A stretch of 64,000 bases of DNA, from contig JADJXJ010000001.1 in assembly GCA_016715945.1 (NCBI GenBank), positions 868,001-932,000 on the forward strand, read 5' to 3'. The position numbers were made by a program, and so were the translations under genes. The notes beneath the pieces were generated by a model. That model was not told the origin of the DNA. It saw only the letters and a program-made list of their open reading frames with translations, and did not search any database. The DNA is from Bacteroidota bacterium (GTDB taxonomy: Bacteria; Bacteroidota; Bacteroidia; Bacteroidales; F082). Shown in pieces: positions 1-10,726 of the stretch. Position 1 is the stretch's first letter, and every line of letters starts with the position of its first letter.

Positions 1-671
1 ACATTGTCCCCGACAGGCTCAGAGAGACCACCTACCAGTACAAGAAAGCCATAGGCGCCATGCTGATACAATTGCAGGAACAGACTTTTGAGTACCTCGA
101 CCTGCTCGACAGCGGCAACCTGAACGAGGCAGAGCTGAACAAGATTGCAGACTTTGCCCGTAATGAACTGATGATCAACCTCACAGAGGCTTTCGAAGCT
201 TACGACTTCATGGAAAAGGTGGACTACCTTTTTACACAGCTCAACCGCCCGATGCGCATCTGCGGCATGGTAAAGAACGAGGGCGAACCAGGCGGCGGTC
301 CGTTCTGGGTGATTTCGCCGGATGGTATAAAATCGCTTCAGATTGTGGAATCTTCCCAGATTGACCTGCACGACCCCGAACAACTGGCAATCGTTAAAGC
401 CTCAACACATTTCAATCCTGTGGACCTGGTGTGCGGTGTGTACAGCTTCAGAGGCGAAAAATTCGACCTCACAAACTATGTAGATCACAACACCGGATTC
501 ATTTCGACAAAATCGAAGGACGGGCGCGCACTGAAAGCGCTCGAACTGCCCGGCTTGTGGAACGGGGCCATGTCGGACTGGATAACCATTTTTGTGGAAA
601 CTCCACTGATCACCTTTAACCCGGTCAAAACGGTGAACGACCTGCTGAGGCCACAACATCAGCCCGGGTAA
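1..671 (+). CDS. DUF4301 family protein, 5' partial
   Basis: The frame is open from the first bases of the window, so the gene begins upstream; about 222 C-terminal codons are visible. The segments RICGMVKNEGEPGGGPFWV, FNPVDLVCGVYSF, ALELPGLWNGAMSDW and TFNPVKTVNDLLRPQHQ match my memory of the C-terminal half of DUF4301, a family of roughly 500 residues found mainly in Bacteroidota. Its function is not established. The Gly-rich NEGEPGGGPF loop could bind a phosphate, but that is a guess. No signal peptide or membrane segment is seen in the visible part. The gene ends at a TAA and converges on recQ, with only about a dozen bases between this stop and the shifted-frame stop of recQ. Confidence 0.8.
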   Translation, partial: IVPDRLRETTYQYKKAIGAMLIQLQEQTFEYLDLLDSGNLNEAELNKIADFARNELMINLTEAFEAYDFMEKVDYLFTQLNRPMRICGMVKNEGEPGGGPFWVISPDGIKSLQIVESSQIDLHDPEQLAIVKASTHFNPVDLVCGVYSFRGEKFDLTNYVDHNTGFISTKSKDGRALKALELPGLWNGAMSDWITIFVETPLITFNPVKTVNDLLRPQHQPG

Positions 672-735
672 GCGCTTGTATATCAGATTATTGATTGCTG
701 AACCCTGAGCCGGATAAAATCGTTTTTATCCTTGG

Positions 736-2610
<1,875 letters not shown>

Positions 2611-2631
2611 AACTATATGTGATTCAGGTGT

Positions 2632-4128
2632 TTACTTCCTGAGGTGCTGGCTGATTACCGTGAACAGTTCCTGTTTGTTGATGGGTTTCGCTAGAAAATC
2701 GTCGCATCCCGATTCCATGGCTTTGCGACGGCTGTCGTCGTCGGCAAACGCAGTCTGGGCAATCACGGGCAAATTTGGATTGATTTCTTTGATTTGTCTG
2801 GTAGCTTCGAAGCCATCAAGCTTGGGTAGCTGCATGTCCATCAGCACCAGGCTGATGTCGGGATTGCTTCTGCAATACCTCACAGCTTCTTCTCCGTTTT
2901 TAGCCCAAAGCAGGAGTGCGCCGGTGTTTTTCAATACCGACCTGAGAAACAGATAGTTGTACTCCACATCGTCCACTACCAGGAAAATCTCATTGCTCCA
3001 TTCAAACAAGTCGAGGGCAAACGACTGGGCTGTTTGTATCTTCTGCGGATTACAGGCAGGCAGGGTGAAGTAGAAGGTTGTGCCTTTTCCGGGTTGGGAG
3101 TCGAACCAGATTTGCCCACCCATCAGCTCCACAAGCTGACGTGTGATCGACATGCCCAGCCCCACCCCTTGCCTGTTCTGTACACCGGGATGGCCGATCT
3201 GGCCAAATCTCTGAAAAACTTTGGCGGCAGCGGCAGGATCAATACCTATTCCGGTATCTTTTACATAAAACTGCATCAGGGCAGAATCGGCAGGAAGGTA
3301 ACCAAATTCAATAATTCCCGATTCAGTAAACTTTATGGCATTGCTCAGCAGGTTAATCATAATTTGCCTGAACCGGTACGGATCGGTATGCACACAGGCA
3401 TCTGATGGCTGACAACGGCCAATTCTGAGCTCTAGTTTTGAAGCTTTTCCTCTTTTATAAATTTCATTATCAAACATCTGCAGCAGCTCCCTGAAGACAG
3501 ATTCAATCCTGACATCAGCTTTGCTGATCCTTATCTGTCCGGCCTCTATGCGTGAGATGTCAATAATATCCTCAATGAGTTGCAACAACGATTTACCGGA
3601 AGATTTGATCATTTCCACCAGGTCGAGCATTTCCCGGTTTTTCATCTCCTCTTCGAGTATGAGCTCCGAAAACCCTATGATGGTATTGAGGGGCGTACGG
3701 ATCTCGTGGCTCATATTGGCAAGAAATGCCGTCTTCATCCTGCTGCCTTCCTGAGCCTCCTCGAGGGCAAGGCGAAGCTTTTCAGGGTCTTCATCTTTAA
3801 GCAACTCAACCACAATCAGATATGTGGAATTGCTTTCATCATTACCAGGATAGAGTCGAAAATAATGGTTTTTCCTGCCCCGAATTTTAAGGGTCAGGGA
3901 GCTTCCATTGCCTTGTCCGTTTGTTCTGAGCAAATCGCCGAGGCTTTCGGCGCTTACGGGCTCAGCCAGAAATAAGAGATTGGGATTGTCGGTACTTGAC
4001 AAACTATGGGCAAAATAGTCACCAAAAGCCTTGTTGAAAGATTGGATGCTGCCATCGGCACGGGCAAGTGCCGCAGGTACCGGGGTCTGGGAGAACCAAT
4101 CGCTAAACTGAGTTTTTGATGCATTCAT
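2632..4128 (-). CDS. Hybrid sensor histidine kinase / response regulator (PAS-HisKA-HATPase-REC)
   Basis: A 498-residue hybrid kinase. I chose the start at MNASKT (4126-4128) because a longer frame to 4272 would run into the neighbouring DUF5522 gene and adds no recognisable domain. Domains in order: a PAS-like sensor at about 5-110, a short coiled stretch, HisKA with phospho-acceptor His141 (NMSHEIRTPL), HATPase with an N-box (INLLSNAIKF) and G-boxes (DTGIGID, GVGLGMSI), and a C-terminal receiver with the phospho-acceptor Asp in LVLMDMQLPKLDG and the conserved Lys in FLAKPIN. No transmembrane helix or signal peptide is seen, so sensing is probably cytosolic. No cognate regulator lies next to it. 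The input signal is unknown. Confidence 0.9.
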   Translation of the reverse strand: MNASKTQFSDWFSQTPVPAALARADGSIQSFNKAFGDYFAHSLSSTDNPNLLFLAEPVSAESLGDLLRTNGQGNGSSLTLKIRGRKNHYFRLYPGNDESNSTYLIVVELLKDEDPEKLRLALEEAQEGSRMKTAFLANMSHEIRTPLNTIIGFSELILEEEMKNREMLDLVEMIKSSGKSLLQLIEDIIDISRIEAGQIRISKADVRIESVFRELLQMFDNEIYKRGKASKLELRIGRCQPSDACVHTDPYRFRQIMINLLSNAIKFTESGIIEFGYLPADSALMQFYVKDTGIGIDPAAAAKVFQRFGQIGHPGVQNRQGVGLGMSITRQLVELMGGQIWFDSQPGKGTTFYFTLPACNPQKIQTAQSFALDLFEWSNEIFLVVDDVEYNYLFLRSVLKNTGALLLWAKNGEEAVRYCRSNPDISLVLMDMQLPKLDGFEATRQIKEINPNLPVIAQTAFADDDSRRKAMESGCDDFLAKPINKQELFTVISQHLRK

Positions 4129-4196
4129 GCCACTCTGCTTGTTTTTCTGATGTAAAGATAAGTAAATCAGGCCAATTTTCACAATCTCCGACCCTG

Positions 4197-4385
4197 CTAT
4201 TCTGCCAGCCGCGTATTGCCTTTGATGTGACGCGGAAAGTAGGGACAATGGCGGCATCCGTTGCCACAACAATAGCCCCTGCGCTTCAGGTAGGATGCCT
4301 TCATCACCCTGAAACCGTTCTCCATGTAATAATCCTCTCCCTCAACCAGATTATTGTTAAACCGGTAGAACCTGTCGTCTGTCAT
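4197..4385 (-). CDS. DUF5522 family small Cys-rich protein
   Basis: A 62-residue protein with the compact motif YLKRRGYCCGNGCRHCPY, which I recognise from the DUF5522 family of small bacterial proteins; four Cys and a His in the motif suggest a metal site (inference). Its ATG overlaps the stop codon of the upstream membrane-protein gene by four bases, so the two are translationally coupled. Function is unknown. Confidence 0.82.
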   Translation of the reverse strand: MTDDRFYRFNNNLVEGEDYYMENGFRVMKASYLKRRGYCCGNGCRHCPYFPRHIKGNTRLAE

Positions 4386-6190
4386 TTTTCGTTTATGTTG
4401 TAAAAGTTTATGTGAAAATCGTCGAGCTGAAATTGTTTTCGCTCTTTGTTCCAGATATATACTTTAATTTCAGCAGCTTTCCCGTCCCATGCGGGCACCC
4501 TGAAACCGGTCTCAAATGTCCTCCATGTTTCCGTGATGCTATCCGGCATTTCTTTGATTCTGAATGTTTTATAAAATACCACCTGCTGACTTGAATCTGC
4601 AACTGCATACACCAAAAGGGCATCCAGGGCTGCATTGGGTTCCTGCTCAAGGTATTGAACAGATGCCTTCACGTAAATGTCAGACTCTGTTGGAAGAATA
4701 TCGTCTTTTTGCAACACCAGTGTTGGGCTGTAAATGTTCGATTGATTCATCTGGGCCACATGGCTACCCGAAAAAGCATTATCCGAGGGTTGAATGCCGT
4801 TGAATGTCCATGGATTCCGGCTGTGCTCCATCGAATTGGTATAGGAGGCAATCAGCCCGCCCAGATTGTTCCCGAACAAAGGTTCGGCCATGGCCCCAAG
4901 CACATTGCGGTATTCCTCGCCCCATTTCAGAAACACATGACGGTATTTTTGTGCATTCATGGAATCGGGATGAATGATGCCGGCTTTGTATTGCCATGTC
5001 TGGAAAAGATTGAGCACTACCAGGACAGCAATGACCGGAAAAATCAGCAGCGACAATATCCGACGCTCCTGCAGGCTTGCTACAAGCATGGCCATTGGTA
5101 TGGCAAGCAAGGAATAAAAATCGACCATTGCACGCATTCCAAAGCTGTCGCCATAAAACCAGTTCCACCAGGAAGAGAGAATATACACCAGGAGCAGGAA
5201 AAACAATATAAAACTGCCGGCCATCCAGCGGTTTTGTTTCCAAACGACGACGATACCCGCGAGGCTGAGCAACATCAATGGGGTATAAACGAAAAAGCCT
5301 TTGCGGAAGCTGAACAAGAACTGAAAGAATGCAGGCTGCAAAAAATTAAATCCCTCGTTCTGGTATGTCCAGAGAAAAATTCTCCCTGTCAGGGGATAAT
5401 TATAAATTATTTGTAAACCAATGATTAGCAGGGTTATGGCAATTCCCCTGAGCAGCATTCGCACATGGCTGAGTGCGTATCGGATGCCACTCAGCAGATT
5501 GTCGGCGCTGCCGGCCACAACGGCCGACGCAAACAGGATCAGGCCGTTCGAAGGACGGATCAACAATACCAGTCCGAAAAAAACCGAGGCCAGCACAAAA
5601 TGCCGGCTTTGCTGATGCAGGAAATACAAACGGGTATAGGTGAGGAACGATGCGATGGCTGCAAAGGAATAGACGTGAGAATGAGAAGGTTGCAGGAATG
5701 TGTAGTGAAATAGATTTGTGCCGAACACGAGTATGGCCAGACTGGGCAGTATGGCTTTTGTTGGCAAACCAAAAAGGGAAAGCAGGCGACGTGTGGCAAG
5801 CAAACCAATAGCCAGCCAGAATGCTGCTGCAAGCGACACACCATATTGAAAAACAATATTATAGCCATCTAGTGGCATACCCGATATCCATGAAAACACC
5901 CATGCCGCCAGGAAAAAAGGAAGCATCATCAATGCGGTTCCCATATAAAACTTGTTAATGAGCTTCTGGTCAGCCTTATGAAAATAGTGTGCCATGTAAT
6001 CGAGGCTGTGGCGCTTTTTCTCGGCCTCGAGCACCGGGGTAAGATCGGTGGTGCGGTGAATCAGAACTGCGGTCAGGTAGGCATAATATCCACTGCCATC
6101 GCCATCCACATGTCGCAGGGCTTTTTCCTGAAGCATCAGCTGCATCACATACCATATGATCAGTACGCCGGCAATGATAAACGACCTCAT
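4382..6190 (-). CDS. Polytopic inner-membrane protein, glycosyltransferase-like
   Basis: A 602-residue protein beginning with a hydrophobic segment (FIIAGVLIIWYVMQLMLQ) and carrying about ten further membrane helices over residues 70-400. A soluble C-terminal domain of about 190 residues follows. The HVDGDGSGYYAYLTAVL stretch after the first helix, and a long loop before the second, recall GT-C/PMT-type glycosyltransferase or Bacteroidota membrane proteins of unknown function. An acidic DGDGSGYY loop facing the periplasm would fit a lipid-phosphate-sugar donor site, but I cannot assign a substrate. The C-terminal domain looks like a beta-sandwich (inference). It overlaps the DUF5522 gene by 4 bp and starts the two-gene unit. 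Confidence 0.7.
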   Translation of the reverse strand: MRSFIIAGVLIIWYVMQLMLQEKALRHVDGDGSGYYAYLTAVLIHRTTDLTPVLEAEKKRHSLDYMAHYFHKADQKLINKFYMGTALMMLPFFLAAWVFSWISGMPLDGYNIVFQYGVSLAAAFWLAIGLLATRRLLSLFGLPTKAILPSLAILVFGTNLFHYTFLQPSHSHVYSFAAIASFLTYTRLYFLHQQSRHFVLASVFFGLVLLIRPSNGLILFASAVVAGSADNLLSGIRYALSHVRMLLRGIAITLLIIGLQIIYNYPLTGRIFLWTYQNEGFNFLQPAFFQFLFSFRKGFFVYTPLMLLSLAGIVVVWKQNRWMAGSFILFFLLLVYILSSWWNWFYGDSFGMRAMVDFYSLLAIPMAMLVASLQERRILSLLIFPVIAVLVVLNLFQTWQYKAGIIHPDSMNAQKYRHVFLKWGEEYRNVLGAMAEPLFGNNLGGLIASYTNSMEHSRNPWTFNGIQPSDNAFSGSHVAQMNQSNIYSPTLVLQKDDILPTESDIYVKASVQYLEQEPNAALDALLVYAVADSSQQVVFYKTFRIKEMPDSITETWRTFETGFRVPAWDGKAAEIKVYIWNKERKQFQLDDFHINFYNINEK

Positions 6191-6316
6191 GAAGGAAAAC
6201 TTTTATTACACAAAGATAGACCTCTGCACCGAAGTTAGGCAAACCGGACTTTTCAATCTAACAAACCTCAACACGGGCGGAATATTATGTGCTTTGCTGA
6301 CAATGCAGGCATACCG

Positions 6317-6350
6317 AAAAAAAAAGCTGACCCGTAAGGTCAGCTTTTTT
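6317..6350 (-). terminator. Intrinsic terminator, A/T tracts on both sides
   Basis: The stem AGCTGACC (6325-6332) pairs with GGTCAGCT (6338-6345) around a 5-base loop, extended by flanking A and T runs, so it can end transcription in either direction. It lies just after the stop of the FKBP operon (minus strand). The next gene upstream on the plus-strand map is also read on the minus strand, so its main job is to end the FKBP operon. Confidence 0.85.
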
Positions 6351-6367
6351 GATGCAAGTTATTTTTT

Positions 6368-7711
6368 TTATTGGTTATCAAGCACTTCCAGCACTTCCAC
6401 ATCAAAAACCAGGGTACTGAAGGCGGGGATATCCGGACCGCGATCGGTGCCACCGTAAGCAATATCGGAGGGCAGGATCAGCCGGGCTTTACCGCCTTCG
6501 CGCATATAGGTGAGGGCTTCGTCCCAGCCTTTGATTACCTGGCCCTGTCCCACAGTAAATTCGAATGGCTGACCTGAGTCTTTCGACGACTGGATCATCT
6601 TGCCACTCAGGTTGTACAAAGTGTAATGCACTCGGACTTTCTTACCGCTTTCGACGGCTTTTCCGGTGCCTTTCTCGGTTTCGATAAAATAGAGTCCGGA
6701 GGCCTTGGGAGCAACTGTGATGTTATTAGTTCTCAGATAGTTGGCAAGTTTCTCTTTTTCTTCTTTTCTGGCCTTTTCATTGGCCGCTTCAGCGCGTTTG
6801 CGTTCAGCTTCCTGCTCTTTTTCAACCTGTTCCCGGGTTTTAAAATCTACGAGCTCCACTTCGTAAAGCAGTGTGGTGTAGGGTGGAATAAGTCCCTGAC
6901 GGCCAGTGCTGTCGAAAGCCAGGTGCGAGGGCACGATGAGGCTGGCTTTGGTGCCCTTGCTGAGGTAAGTCAGGGCTTCGTCGAAGCCTTTGGTGTCGAA
7001 AGGCTCGCCGAACTCGATATCCATAGGGCGATTGCCTTCGGTGGAGTACAAGGGGAGGCCGTCGATGGTCGAAATGGAAAAGTGCACCTGCATCACATCG
7101 CCCGGCTTTGGGGCCTTTCCGCTTCCTTTTCTTTTCTCGATGTAGTACAGTCCCGAAGCCAGAGGCTGGGTGGAAATGTTGTTGGCTTCAAGATATTCCT
7201 TAAGTTGTTTTTGTTCTTTTTCTTTCATTTCGAGCAGCATTGCCCGCTCTTCGGCCCGTGCTTCTTCTGCACTTTTGAGCTCGAGGAGCTTCATATCGAA
7301 GTAAATGGGCTGGCCGGGCTTGACAAATTCAGGAAGCTCGGGCATGCGTGCCATCACCATGAAAAATGAGTCGGCTGGAAAGACAACAGTCACAGAGTCG
7401 CCCACCCTGAGCAGGGTAAGCGCAGCGTAAATATCGCCTTCGAAGGTGGGCGCTACAACAGGGAAAGTCAAGGGCTGTGGCATGGTGCGGCTATCGAAGA
7501 GGATGCTGTCTTCGAGACGATAGACCATGGACAGGGTGACCAGATCGTCCAATTGTGGCTTAACCTCGCCTGAGCCTTTGGTGTGCCATTTGATGTACAC
7601 CCCGTTTTCGGCTTTCCTGAAGCCGGGATACTTGCTTTTGGTACATGCGCCGACTGCGAGCAGGAGGGCCAGCAGCACTACGACGGATCGGATTGTGGTT
7701 TTGATTGTCAT
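6368..7711 (-). CDS. Multidomain FKBP-type peptidyl-prolyl isomerase lipoprotein
   Basis: A 447-residue lipoprotein: the signal sequence ends in the lipobox VGAC (Cys about 23). Three FKBP-like units follow. The first (about 35-150) is degenerate. The second (about 180-280; KPGDVMQVHFSI, GFDEALTYLSKGTKASLIVP) and third (about 335-445; FTVGQGQVIKGWDEALTYM, YGGTDRGPDIPAFSTLVFDV) are clear, and the third has the most complete active site. The units are joined by Lys/Glu-rich helices (about 150-175 and 295-325). The likely role is periplasmic or surface protein folding. It is the last gene of the nrnA-FKBP-FKBP-FKBP operon, three bases after the second FKBP gene. GldI, a gliding and T9SS accessory lipoprotein, is also an FKBP, but I cannot equate them. 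Confidence 0.88.
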   Translation of the reverse strand: MTIKTTIRSVVVLLALLLAVGACTKSKYPGFRKAENGVYIKWHTKGSGEVKPQLDDLVTLSMVYRLEDSILFDSRTMPQPLTFPVVAPTFEGDIYAALTLLRVGDSVTVVFPADSFFMVMARMPELPEFVKPGQPIYFDMKLLELKSAEEARAEERAMLLEMKEKEQKQLKEYLEANNISTQPLASGLYYIEKRKGSGKAPKPGDVMQVHFSISTIDGLPLYSTEGNRPMDIEFGEPFDTKGFDEALTYLSKGTKASLIVPSHLAFDSTGRQGLIPPYTTLLYEVELVDFKTREQVEKEQEAERKRAEAANEKARKEEKEKLANYLRTNNITVAPKASGLYFIETEKGTGKAVESGKKVRVHYTLYNLSGKMIQSSKDSGQPFEFTVGQGQVIKGWDEALTYMREGGKARLILPSDIAYGGTDRGPDIPAFSTLVFDVEVLEVLDNQ

Positions 7712-7714
7712 AAA

Positions 7715-8578
7715 TTATTTAACGATTTCAATGAGTTCTACGTCAAAAACAAGCGCACTGAATGGAGGGATCGCACCTGCCTGCCGGGCGCCGTAGGCCA
7801 GATGCTGAGGTAGAATCAGCTTTGCTTTGCCGCCTACTCGCATCATGGCTATGCCTTCGTCCCAGCCCTTAATCACCTGGCCCATGCCAAGGATAAATTC
7901 GAAGGGCTGACCGCGGTCGTATGAGCTGTCGAATTTTGTACCGTCGAGCAATGTCCCCTTGTAGTGTACTTTCACGGCCTGTCCTTTTATGGGAGCCGGA
8001 CCGCTTCCCTTTTGTATTTCCACGTAATACAAACCGCTTTCTGTAGGTTTGGCAGTAATTCCCTGAGCAGCAATGAATTCCTCTAATGCTTCGTTGCTGG
8101 CATCAATCATGGCCTGCATGGCCTCCTGTTGTTCGCGTTCGTAGGCCTCCTGCGACTGAAAACGCAACATGCCAATGTCGAACCTGACCACAGAATTCGG
8201 CTTGACGAACGGGGGCATTTCGCGCACCATGAACATCAGCTTGAACGTGGAATCGGCACGGCAAATAAAGCTGGCTGAATCGCCTGCCGACATCATCAGC
8301 AAACCCTCGTAAAAATCGCCTTTGAAAGCCGGCTGCATCAACGGAAACTTGAGCTCGCGTCCGAGAAACTGGCTGTCGAAAAGCAGCGAATCATCAATGT
8401 AGTAACGCATGTTGGCGGTTACGATGTCGCCTACGCGCGCAGGTGGCAATCCGGGGGTCTTTTTGTGAAACTTATAAATCAGGCCGCTGGGGGCTTTTTC
8501 AAAACCTTGAGGCACCGATTGTCCGCAGGCCGGAACTGAAAAGACTATCAATCCCAGAAGAAACAGATAAATTCTCAT
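7715..8578 (-). CDS. FKBP-type peptidyl-prolyl isomerase lipoprotein
   Basis: 287 residues from the ATG at 8576-8578 (MRIYLFLLGLIVFSV), which gives a proper signal peptide with lipobox VPAC. An ATG 18 bases upstream would overlap the previous gene. An N-terminal FKBP-like region (about 25-140) lacks the usual catalytic residues. After a helix, a canonical FKBP domain fills the C-terminus (about 175-287) with VKVHYKGTLLDGTKFDSSYD, LGMGQVIKGWDEGIAMM and AIPPFSALVFDVELI. It is therefore a two-unit version of the downstream three-unit protein, likely by duplication. It should act as a periplasmic proline isomerase or chaperone. Confidence 0.88.
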   Translation of the reverse strand: MRIYLFLLGLIVFSVPACGQSVPQGFEKAPSGLIYKFHKKTPGLPPARVGDIVTANMRYYIDDSLLFDSQFLGRELKFPLMQPAFKGDFYEGLLMMSAGDSASFICRADSTFKLMFMVREMPPFVKPNSVVRFDIGMLRFQSQEAYEREQQEAMQAMIDASNEALEEFIAAQGITAKPTESGLYYVEIQKGSGPAPIKGQAVKVHYKGTLLDGTKFDSSYDRGQPFEFILGMGQVIKGWDEGIAMMRVGGKAKLILPQHLAYGARQAGAIPPFSALVFDVELIEIVK

Positions 8579-8582
8579 AAGA

Positions 8583-9137
8583 CTATTGAATATCAACTAC
8601 TTCGATCAAATAAACGATAGGTGTGCGGGGAGGGATCTTTTCAGAATCGCCCAGCAATCCGAAAGCAAGGTGCGAAGGTAGAATAAATTTGGCCTTGTCG
8701 CCTTTTCGCAGCATCACAATACCTTCCTCAAGTCCGGTTTCAACGCCTCCCCTGCCGACAACAAACTGTTTCAAACCCAGCTGTTCCGAATCGTAGATTA
8801 CATCGCCCGTGAGCAACATCACCTTATACTTAAGCGTAACCAGCTGCCCGTAACGCGCTTTGTCGCCCTTGCCTGGAGTTTCGATGGAATAGCGGAGGCC
8901 TGTGCCTGTTTTCTGCATCTTCCAGCCATACCTACGCAAAAAATCGTCAATGTCCTCTTCCTCCGAGCGGATCAGATACCGGTTTGCCTTGATCAGCGAT
9001 TCTTTCAGGTCAGCTTCTTTGGTGGCGGGTTCATCGTCCTGATGCTCCGCAGCAGGACCACCACAGGAAAATGCGAACAAAGCCAAAACAACCCACACCA
9101 TGAAGCGCAGGTGCGAGCCTAACTTATTGATATTCAT
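8583..9137 (-). CDS. GldI-like FKBP-type peptidyl-prolyl isomerase lipoprotein
   Basis: 184 residues from the ATG at 9135-9137 (MNINKLGSHLRFMVWVV). This start places a hydrophobic signal and lipobox FSCGG correctly, and overlaps the end of nrnA by 14 bases. A helical linker (about 30-80) leads to a single FKBP domain (about 85-184: GDKARYGQLVTLKYKVML, GGVETGLEEGIVMLRKGDKA, PPRTPIVYLIEVVD). Of the three FKBP proteins here, this is closest in length and layout to GldI, the gliding-motility-associated FKBP lipoprotein of Bacteroidota. I base the GldI link on memory of the family and have not aligned it. Confidence 0.85.
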   Translation of the reverse strand: MNINKLGSHLRFMVWVVLALFAFSCGGPAAEHQDDEPATKEADLKESLIKANRYLIRSEEEDIDDFLRRYGWKMQKTGTGLRYSIETPGKGDKARYGQLVTLKYKVMLLTGDVIYDSEQLGLKQFVVGRGGVETGLEEGIVMLRKGDKAKFILPSHLAFGLLGDSEKIPPRTPIVYLIEVVDIQ

Positions 9138-10152
9138 AGGAAAGTAGCTCAGCATATTGCGGCAAAACAGATAGCAGCTTGTCAATGGTTTCGCTCAAAG
9201 TGCTTTTCGAGCTGCCGCCGGCGGCATTGGGGTGCCCTCCCCCATCGAAATGCAAACGCGCCAGCTCGTTGGCCGGAAAACTGCCTTTCGACCTGAACGA
9301 CAGCCTGATCTGGTCTTTTCGCTCGGTGATAAGTACAGCCAGATTGATGTGCTGCATGCTCAGGGGATAATTCGATAGGCCCTCGGTGTCGCCGATCTGG
9401 TAGTTAAAATTCTTCAGATCGCTGAGGCTCAGCGATATAATGGCTGTTTTGTACTGCTTCAGTACTTGCATGCGCTCCAGGAGGGCAAATCCGAACAACC
9501 TGAGGCGGTCTTCGGAGAAAGTGTCGTAAATCAAACGATTGATACGCTCACCATCAATGCCCAGACTGATTAACGAGGCGGCTGCCCTGAAAGTCTCCGG
9601 GTTCCCGATGCTGTATTTGAACGAGCCAGTATCGGTCATGATGCCTACGTAAAGGTTTTCGGCCACCGATCTGGTGATCATGTGGGACAATTCCAGCTCG
9701 GTGAGCAAACGATACACCAGCTCAGCTGTGCTCGAAACTCTGGTATCCCAATAAATCAGGTCGAAGTTATCATGCTCAGGATCAATATGATGGTCAATCA
9801 TGATCCGGATGGCCGCCGATTTCCGGATGTCGTCGGCAAGATTGCCTGCACGCGAAAGGGCGTTGTGGTCAACAGAAACAATATAGCGCGATTGCTGGAT
9901 TATCTGTTTTGCCAATTGCGCCTGTTTTTCAAAAATGATGGTATGGCCGATACCTGGCATCCATGCAAGAAAGCCTGGATAGGTATTGGGAATCAAAACC
10001 TTAGCCTGATTACCCATGGCATTCAGCACCTCGGCAAGGGCAAGCGCTGAACCGATGGTATCCCCGTCGGGATTGCTGTGGGTGACAATCGCAAAAGTGG
10101 ATGATGACCTGAAAATGGAAGCCAGCGAAGTAAGTGGATTGAGTTGCGTCAT
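9124..10152 (-). CDS. nrnA: DHH/DHHA1 family nanoRNase / pAp phosphatase NrnA
   Basis: A 342-residue cytosolic phosphoesterase that degrades very short RNAs and dephosphorylates pAp. Motifs: VTHSNPDGDTIGSALAL (motif I), SVDHNALSRAG (motif II), the DHH triad in MIDHHIDPEHD, an aspartate in MTDTGSFKYS, and the C-terminal DHHA1 substrate loop GGGHPNAAGG. Length is normal for the family. It heads an operon with three FKBP genes. A TATTTTTG promoter box lies 17 bases upstream of the ATG, implying a very short 5' leader. Confidence 0.92.
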   Translation of the reverse strand: MTQLNPLTSLASIFRSSSTFAIVTHSNPDGDTIGSALALAEVLNAMGNQAKVLIPNTYPGFLAWMPGIGHTIIFEKQAQLAKQIIQQSRYIVSVDHNALSRAGNLADDIRKSAAIRIMIDHHIDPEHDNFDLIYWDTRVSSTAELVYRLLTELELSHMITRSVAENLYVGIMTDTGSFKYSIGNPETFRAAASLISLGIDGERINRLIYDTFSEDRLRLFGFALLERMQVLKQYKTAIISLSLSDLKNFNYQIGDTEGLSNYPLSMQHINLAVLITERKDQIRLSFRSKGSFPANELARLHFDGGGHPNAAGGSSKSTLSETIDKLLSVLPQYAELLSYEYQ

Positions 10153-10169
10153 GCTTTGACAATGTGTTG

Positions 10170-10177
10170 CAAAAATA
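10170..10177 (-). promoter_or_regulatory. Promoter -7 box TATTTTTG for nrnA
   Basis: Read on the minus strand this is TATTTTTG, matching the Bacteroidota TANNTTTG consensus, followed by GC. I did not find a good TTG box at the usual -33 distance. It lies 17 bases before the nrnA start codon. Confidence 0.5.
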
Positions 10178-10250
10178 GCGAATTGGCCGGCACAGACGGG
10201 TAACAGGCCAGATAGTTGGGCACGATCGAAAAATTACGCATCGAAATGCC

Positions 10251-10258
10251 TATTTTTG
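10251..10258 (+). promoter_or_regulatory. Promoter -7 box TATTTTTG for ndk
   Basis: TATTTTTG followed by C fits the TANNTTTG Bacteroidota promoter element. It gives a 5' leader of about 40 bases before the ndk ATG at 10307. No clear -33 TTG at standard spacing was seen. Confidence 0.5.
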
Positions 10259-10306
10259 CAGCGCAAAATCACAACATTCATTCAATCAAAAACATCAACC
10301 CTGATT

Positions 10307-10726
10307 ATGGCAGGAAACATCACATTTACAATGATCAAGCCCGGAGCAGTAGCCGACGGGCACACCGGTGCGATTCTGGCAAAAATTGCCGAAGGCGGAT
10401 TCCGCATCAAGGCTTTGCGCATGACCCGCCTGAGCAAGGAACAGGCTGAAACATTTTACGCTATCCACAAGGAGCGTCCGTTTTTTGCGAGCCTTGTTGC
10501 TTCCATGAGCTCAGGCCCCATTGTGGCTGCCATCCTTGAAAAAGAAAATGCAGTGCAGGCCTATCGCGACTTTATCGGAGCCACCAATCCCGAAAATGCC
10601 CACGAAGGCTCCATCCGCAAACTGTTTGGCAAATCAATCGAAGCCAACGCTGTGCATGGTTCCGACTCGGATGAAAACGCCATCATCGAAAGTGATTTCT
10701 TCTTCAGCGGCTTCGACAGGTTTTAA
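10307..10726 (+). CDS. ndk: Nucleoside-diphosphate kinase
   Basis: 139 residues. The ATG at 10307 (MAGNITFTMIKPGAVADG) fits the family start; an upstream in-frame ATG at 10256 overlaps the promoter box. NDK transfers the gamma phosphate between nucleoside triphosphates and diphosphates through a phospho-histidine. The catalytic His lies in NAVHGSDS, and FTMIKPGAV, RPFFASLVASMSSGP and NPENAHEGSIRKLFG are standard family blocks. The stop overlaps the convergent XRE gene by 4 bp. Confidence 0.95.
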   Translation: MAGNITFTMIKPGAVADGHTGAILAKIAEGGFRIKALRMTRLSKEQAETFYAIHKERPFFASLVASMSSGPIVAAILEKENAVQAYRDFIGATNPENAHEGSIRKLFGKSIEANAVHGSDSDENAIIESDFFFSGFDRF

